From assembly GCF_003626645.1 (NCBI RefSeq), contig NZ_RBAM01000007.1, forward strand, positions 248,001 to 312,000: a stretch of DNA of 64,000 nucleotides, given 5' to 3'. This DNA comes from Streptomyces klenkii. GTDB lineage: Bacteria > Actinomycetota > Actinomycetes > Streptomycetales > Streptomycetaceae. The first letter of the stretch is position 1; the number at the start of each line of letters is the position of its first letter. A model generated the notes under the pieces. It made no database searches. It saw nothing but the letters and a program-made list of their open reading frames with translations, and had not been told where the DNA came from. This document shows, piece by piece, positions 59,613 through 64,000 of the stretch. A program made the position numbers and the translations under genes.

Positions 59613-62429
59613 GTGGCGGGCGAGTCCCCCGGCAAGTCGGAGCAGCGGAAGTCGTCGGGGGAGACGACGCGCGGCGAGCACGACCCGCGTCTCGGGGTTT
59701 TCCGGGAATCCTCCGGAAAGCCGTCCGGGAAAGCGGATGCCGCCGATGCCGCGGATGCCGCCGAAGGCGGCCGTAAGGAAGTGTCCGCGGCGCCCGCTGA
59801 GGCCGATGCGATCGCAAAGGCCGACTCGGGTCCCACGGGCCGTACGGCCGGCGGCGACGCGCGGCTGAAGGCCGCGGTGGCGGCGTGGGTGGCCGGAACG
59901 GACGAGGACGGGGACGACGCGGGTGAGCCCGATTCGTCTGCGAAGACGTCCGGCGCGGCCGCGCGCCCGAAGGCCACGGGGACGGGCGACGAGCCCGTGA
60001 ACGGCAGCCCGTCCGGCAAGGACGACGAGCCCGCTGCCGCGGACCGGCCCGTGAACGGTGCGCCGTCCGGCAACGGCAAGGCCCCGGCCTCCGAGGACCG
60101 TGCCACGGCCGTTTTCGGCGCGCTCCGGCCGAAGGGCGCCGCGTCGGCCGGCGACGACGCCGGCGACGCCGAGGCCCCGAAGGCTGAGAAGCCTGCGAAG
60201 GACGAGCCCTCCGGCAGCGGCAAGAGCGAGGCGTCCTCGGACGCTGCGCGCCCCAAGGCCGACGGCAAGGCTCCGGCCTCCGCCGATAGCAAGGCTCCGG
60301 CCTCCGGCGACGGCAAGGACAAGGGCAAGGACTCCGCTTCCGGCGACAGCAAGTCCGCCGCGGCCGGCGACCAGGCCACCGCTGTGTTCCGTACGGTTCG
60401 CCCGAAGAACGGCGAGGCCGGCAAGACCGCTGCTGCCGACGGGGCCGCGAACGGCTCCCCGTCCGGCAACGGCAAGGCTCCGGCCTCCGCCGATAGCAAG
60501 GCTCCGGCCTCCGGCGACGGCAAGGACTCCGACTCCGCCTCCGGCGACAGCAAGCCCGCCGCGGCCGGCGACCAGGCCACCGCCGTGTTCCGTACGGTCC
60601 GGCCGAAGGACGGCGACGCCGCCGGTTCTGGTGCGGCTTCCGGCAACGGCAAGGCTCCGGCCTCCGGTGAGGGCAAGGCGCCCGCCTCCGGCAAGGACAA
60701 GCCGGCCGCTTCCGCCGCTCCCGCCGATCAGGCCACCGCCGTCTTCGGTGCGATCCGGCCCAAGGCCGACGAGGCGGACAAGCCCTCCTCCGACGATCAG
60801 CCGACCGCGCTGATCAAGGCCCCCAAGGCGCCCGAGCCCAAGGCCAAGCCCGAGGCCGCGTCCAAGGCCGAGGCCAAGCCCGACGCCGAGTCCAAGGCCA
60901 AGGCCGGTGCCGCCAAGGCCGCGCCCCGCGAGGACTCCGACTCCGAGCGGACCAGCCAGTTCGTACCGCTGAAGTCCGACGAGGCCCCGGCCGCCCCTGC
61001 CAAGAAGGCCGCCCCGGCCAAGCCTCCCGTCAAGGCGGCCCCGCCCGCCCCCAAGGCGAGCGGTACCCCCGCCAAGCCCGCCATCCCCGTCACCGTCACT
61101 CCGCCCAAGGACCCGGCGGACCCGGCGTCCCCCCAGCAGGCGGGCGGCCCCGCCGCGCCGCTCGATCTCCTCGCGCAGCTGACGAACACGCCTCCGCCGC
61201 CGGAGACGCCCGTCCGCACGGTCCTGCGCCGGGTCAAGATCTGGACCCCGCTCGTGGTCCTGCTGGCGATCATCTTCTGCGTGGTGCAGGCGTTCCGGCC
61301 GCTGCCGGAGCCGAAGCTGGTCCTCACGGCGAACAAGGCGTTCAAGTTCGACGGCGACAAGGCGCAGATGACGTGGCCGGCGTCCGGCCAGGCGTACGTC
61401 GAGGTGGACGGCCTCGGCAGCCTGGGCGAGTTCGGCGAGGAGAAGCCCGTCCCGATCGCGAGCGTCACCAAGGTGATGACCGCGTACATCACCCTTCGCG
61501 ACCACCCGATGAAGAAGGGTGACAAGAAGGGCGCGCTGATGACGGTCGACGCCAAGGCGGTGAGCGACTACCAGAAGGGCAAGCCCGAGGGCGAGTCCCT
61601 GGTCCGGGTGACCGAGAACCAGCAGCTCTCGGAGTACGAGGCCCTGGAAGCGCTGATGCTGCCGTCGGCGAACAACATCGCCAAGCTGCTGGCCCGCTGG
61701 GACGCCGGTTCCGAGGACGCGTTCGTCAAGAAGATGAACGACACCGCCAAGGAGCTCGGCATGGTGAACACGCACTTCACCGACCCGAGCGGCTTCGACG
61801 CGACGACGAAAAGCACCGCGAAGGACCTGGTCAAGCTGGGCAAGAAGGCCATGGCGGACCCGGTCTTCAAGGAGATCTCGGGGCTGACGGAGTACATCGA
61901 CAGCAACGGCGAGAAGCAGAAGAACTTCAACCCGATCGTGCCGCTGTACGGCACCGGCATCAAGACGGGCACGACCACCGCGGCCGGTGGCAACCTGCTC
62001 TTCGCCGCGGAGAAGAAGATCGGCGGCACGACGCAGCTGATCATCGGCGCGGTACTGGCGCAGCACAAGACGCCGATCATCGACTCGGTGGTCGCGGCGA
62101 CGAAGGACGCGATCGAGTCCGCGAAGAAGGCGCTGGAGGCGAAGACGGTCGTCAAGAAGGGCGACGTCGTGGGCGCCGTGGACGACGGCCTGGGCGGCCG
62201 TACCCCGGTCGTGGCGACCAAGGACGTCACCGCGGTCGGCTGGGCGGGTCTGAGCGTCGACCTGGCGCTCAACGACGCCGGCCACAAGCTGCCGCACACG
62301 GCGAAGTCCGGCACCGAGGTCGGCATACTGACCGTGGGCAGCGGCCCGGGCCAGGTCCGGGTGCCGGTGGCGCTGAAGAAGGAGCTGGCCGAGCCGGGCT
62401 TCGGTTCGAAGCTGACCCGCCTCGGCTGA
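59613..62429 (+). CDS. D-alanyl-D-alanine carboxypeptidase (peptidase S11) with long repetitive N-terminus
   Basis: 938 aa from GTG 59613 (GAGGAGG upstream). Residues 1-540 are Ala/Lys/Gly/Asp-rich and presumably cytoplasmic and disordered. They hold repeated D(R/Q)ATAVFxxxRPK modules (four copies), a final SERTSQFVPLKSD, and two near-identical NGKAPASADSKAPASGDGKD blocks. One membrane helix follows (TPLVVLLAIIFCVVQAF), then an outside peptidase S11 domain with the active-site triad SxxK (Ser617-Lys620), SxN (Ser685-Asn687) and KTG (Lys784). It trims peptidoglycan stem peptides. The Thr in the repeats is a plausible kinase target. Confidence 0.92.
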   Translation: MAGESPGKSEQRKSSGETTRGEHDPRLGVFRESSGKPSGKADAADAADAAEGGRKEVSAAPAEADAIAKADSGPTGRTAGGDARLKAAVAAWVAGTDEDGDDAGEPDSSAKTSGAAARPKATGTGDEPVNGSPSGKDDEPAAADRPVNGAPSGNGKAPASEDRATAVFGALRPKGAASAGDDAGDAEAPKAEKPAKDEPSGSGKSEASSDAARPKADGKAPASADSKAPASGDGKDKGKDSASGDSKSAAAGDQATAVFRTVRPKNGEAGKTAAADGAANGSPSGNGKAPASADSKAPASGDGKDSDSASGDSKPAAAGDQATAVFRTVRPKDGDAAGSGAASGNGKAPASGEGKAPASGKDKPAASAAPADQATAVFGAIRPKADEADKPSSDDQPTALIKAPKAPEPKAKPEAASKAEAKPDAESKAKAGAAKAAPREDSDSERTSQFVPLKSDEAPAAPAKKAAPAKPPVKAAPPAPKASGTPAKPAIPVTVTPPKDPADPASPQQAGGPAAPLDLLAQLTNTPPPPETPVRTVLRRVKIWTPLVVLLAIIFCVVQAFRPLPEPKLVLTANKAFKFDGDKAQMTWPASGQAYVEVDGLGSLGEFGEEKPVPIASVTKVMTAYITLRDHPMKKGDKKGALMTVDAKAVSDYQKGKPEGESLVRVTENQQLSEYEALEALMLPSANNIAKLLARWDAGSEDAFVKKMNDTAKELGMVNTHFTDPSGFDATTKSTAKDLVKLGKKAMADPVFKEISGLTEYIDSNGEKQKNFNPIVPLYGTGIKTGTTTAAGGNLLFAAEKKIGGTTQLIIGAVLAQHKTPIIDSVVAATKDAIESAKKALEAKTVVKKGDVVGAVDDGLGGRTPVVATKDVTAVGWAGLSVDLALNDAGHKLPHTAKSGTEVGILTVGSGPGQVRVPVALKKELAEPGFGSKLTRLG

Positions 62430-62501
62430 CCCGCCTTGGCTGACGGCCCCGGCCGGCCAGCCTCGGCCGACCCCAGCCGGCCGGCTCGCACCGGCCGGCG
62501 A

Positions 62502-62531
62502 GGGCAGGGGCGGCGCCCGCCGCCCCTGCCC
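62502..62531 (+). terminator. Terminator hairpin after the carboxypeptidase gene
   Basis: GGGCAGGGGCGGC-GCCC-GCCGCCCCTGCCC, a perfect 13-bp stem with a 4-nt loop, 73 bp after the stop. Confidence 0.75.
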
Positions 62532-62533
62532 GG

Positions 62534-62561
62534 CCCTCGCGGCGTGCTAGCGTCGCGAGGG
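62534..62561. promoter_or_regulatory. 8-bp inverted repeat in the promoter region of the last gene
   Basis: CCCTCGCG and CGCGAGGG separated by 12 bases that include TAGCGT, a possible -10. A candidate operator about 95 bp before the start at 62655. Confidence 0.4.
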
Positions 62562-62654
62562 TTTGCGCACGGTTTCACACCGTGCAGATTCCCGTAGGGC
62601 CCGGACAGCGTGACGATGGGGGAAGACCTCGGGGGAAAGACGGGGAGAGACGCA

Positions 62655-64000
62655 GTGATCACCGTGGGCCCGGCACGGGCCGACAAGCCGGACGAGCCGG
62701 GCGGCCGGCAGGACGGGCGCGCCCCCTCCGGGATACCGCAGCCCCCCGCCCCCGCCTTCCGCGAGCGCCTGACCCGCGCCGGCCGCGCCCTGGCCCGCCG
62801 CCCCGTGCTGACGACGCTCGCCGTCGCCGCCGTGGCGCACGTGCTCTGGGTGTGCGTGTTCGCGAACAGCGGCGGCGACCTGGCGGCCCAGGACGCCTGG
62901 GCGGAGTTCGTGGGCCAGCACCCCGCCTCGGCGTACAACCTCGCCTGGTACGGCGGCATGCACCCCGTCTCGTACAGCGTGATCTCGCCGTACCTGATGG
63001 CCAGCATCGGCGTCCGCACCACGATGATGATCGCGGGCACGCTCTCCGCCGGGCTGATCGCCCTGCTGCTGGTGCGCAGCCGGGTCGTGCGCCGGCCGCT
63101 CGTCCCCGCCCTCTACGGCACCTTCGCGCTGACCTGCAACGCGATCTCCGGCCGGGTCACGTTCGGACTGGGCACGATGTTCGGCCTGGCGGCCGTCGCC
63201 GTGATCTTCGCGTGGCCCATGCGCTGGCGCTCGGAGGGCAAGTACCGCTGGGGCCGCGCCGGCCTCGCCGCGCTGGCGTCCGCGCTGGCGACGGCGTCGA
63301 GCCCGGTCGCCGGCCTGTTCGTGGGCTTCGTCGCGGCCGCCCTGTGGCTGGGCAAGCGCCGCCCCGCCGCGTACGCGCTGGGCGTCACCCCGGTCGTCGT
63401 GGTGGGCCTCTCGGCGTGGCTGTTCCCGTTCTCGGGCCAGCAGCCGATGGCCTTCGCGTCGACGATCCTGCCGCTGCTCAGCGGGCTCTTCGGAGTGCTG
63501 TTCGTCCCCAAGGAGTGGCGCACCGTCCGGATGGCGTCGGGGCTCTACGTCCTGGCCGTCCTGCTGGTCTGGCTGATCCCCTCCCAGATCGGCACCAACG
63601 TCTCCCGGCTCGGCATGATCTTCGGCGGGACGCTGCTCGTCGCCGCGCTGCCGGAGCTGAAGGTGCCGCGCCCGGCCGAGCTGCTGAAGAGCGGCCTGCG
63701 CTGGACGGCGCTGGTCGCCGCCCTCGCCACCTGCACGATCTGGCAGCTCGCCGTCTCCATCGGCGACATCATGCACACGACGCCCGCCGCGGCCTGGGCG
63801 CGCGAGCTCGCGCCGCTGGTGCACCGGCTCCAGCAGGCCGAGGCGGCGCGCGGCCGCGTCGAGGTCGTGCCGGCCCGCAGCCACCGCGAGTCCTCGGCCC
63901 TCACCCCGTACGTCAACCTCGCCCGCGGCTGGAACCGGCAGGCCGACCGCGAGCGCAACCCGCTCTTCTACCAGCCGGGCCTGCTCACCTCCTCCAGCTA
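62655..64000 (+). CDS. Polytopic membrane protein, N-terminal 448 residues (partial)
   Basis: Open to the end of the window. GTG 62655 follows GGGGAGAG; an in-frame ATG at 62616 is an alternative. After a Pro-rich leader of about 45 residues come nine or ten hydrophobic segments (for example VLTTLAVAAVAHVLWVCVF, LPLLSGLFGVLFV, LVAALATCTIWQLAVSI), with YGGMHPVSYSVISPYLMA in the first outside loop. It then continues into the soluble segment PARSHRESSALTPYVNLARGWNRQADRERNPLFY. The layout recalls GT-C-like membrane transferases more than a true transporter, but no family is certain. Confidence 0.8.
   Translation, partial: MITVGPARADKPDEPGGRQDGRAPSGIPQPPAPAFRERLTRAGRALARRPVLTTLAVAAVAHVLWVCVFANSGGDLAAQDAWAEFVGQHPASAYNLAWYGGMHPVSYSVISPYLMASIGVRTTMMIAGTLSAGLIALLLVRSRVVRRPLVPALYGTFALTCNAISGRVTFGLGTMFGLAAVAVIFAWPMRWRSEGKYRWGRAGLAALASALATASSPVAGLFVGFVAAALWLGKRRPAAYALGVTPVVVVGLSAWLFPFSGQQPMAFASTILPLLSGLFGVLFVPKEWRTVRMASGLYVLAVLLVWLIPSQIGTNVSRLGMIFGGTLLVAALPELKVPRPAELLKSGLRWTALVAALATCTIWQLAVSIGDIMHTTPAAAWARELAPLVHRLQQAEAARGRVEVVPARSHRESSALTPYVNLARGWNRQADRERNPLFYQPGLLTSSS

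Overview
The window is a very GC-rich actinobacterial chromosome segment, almost certainly from Streptomyces. The evidence is the extreme G/C bias at third codon positions, many GTG starts, an AfsR-type SARP regulator with AfsS-like repeat proteins, two XRE/DUF397 pairs, a Ser/Thr kinase with a PQQ propeller, the F420 gene fbiC and an ECF41 sigma factor. No tRNA, rRNA, CRISPR array, prophage or insertion sequence was seen.

Positions 1-38.7 kb are dominated by one large catabolic locus split by unrelated genes. It encodes an NDMA-type zinc alcohol dehydrogenase, an aldehyde dehydrogenase, a FadD3-like acid:CoA ligase and an NDP-forming CoA ligase. It also has two acyl-CoA dehydrogenases, two enoyl-CoA hydratases, a 17beta-HSD4-like SDR and a 20beta-HSD-like SDR. 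Further members are two non-condensing thiolase-fold (Ltp/SCP-x type) proteins, each encoded next to or near a DUF35 OB-fold protein, an amidohydrolase-2, a cyclase-family hydrolase, a flavin reductase, luciferase-like (LLM) oxidoreductases and a Ddn-type F420 enzyme. The order alcohol -> aldehyde -> acid -> acyl-CoA -> beta-oxidation -> retro-aldol cleavage resembles actinobacterial steroid or terpenoid side-chain degradation. The substrate cannot be read from sequence.

The most interesting signal is regulatory. A palindrome CTGACG-N3-CGTCAG, with at least 11 of 12 arm bases matching, occurs at nine intergenic places. Eight are in front of the catabolic operons and the ninth lies on the probable leaderless promoter of fbiC, the F420 cofactor gene at 51.5 kb. 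Weaker copies lie before the flavin reductase and over the start codon of the only TetR gene (18.9-19.5 kb). I propose a TetR regulon that couples this catabolic locus to F420 supply.

Other regions: an AfsR-like SARP gene with two small DDH-repeat proteins downstream and an unusual array of CCCCCGT words (27.5-32 kb); a permease and serine hydrolase (38.9-42 kb); an ECF41 sigma factor with AhpD-like and NmrA-like target genes carrying matching ECF41 promoters (42-45.5 kb); two XRE/DUF397 pairs (46-47 kb and 57-58 kb); a Tat-exported PHP hydrolase; fbiC; a leaderless membrane protein behind a 14-bp hairpin; an ADP-ribosylglycohydrolase; a GOLPH3-like protein; a D,D-carboxypeptidase with a very long repetitive N-terminus; and the start of a polytopic membrane protein.
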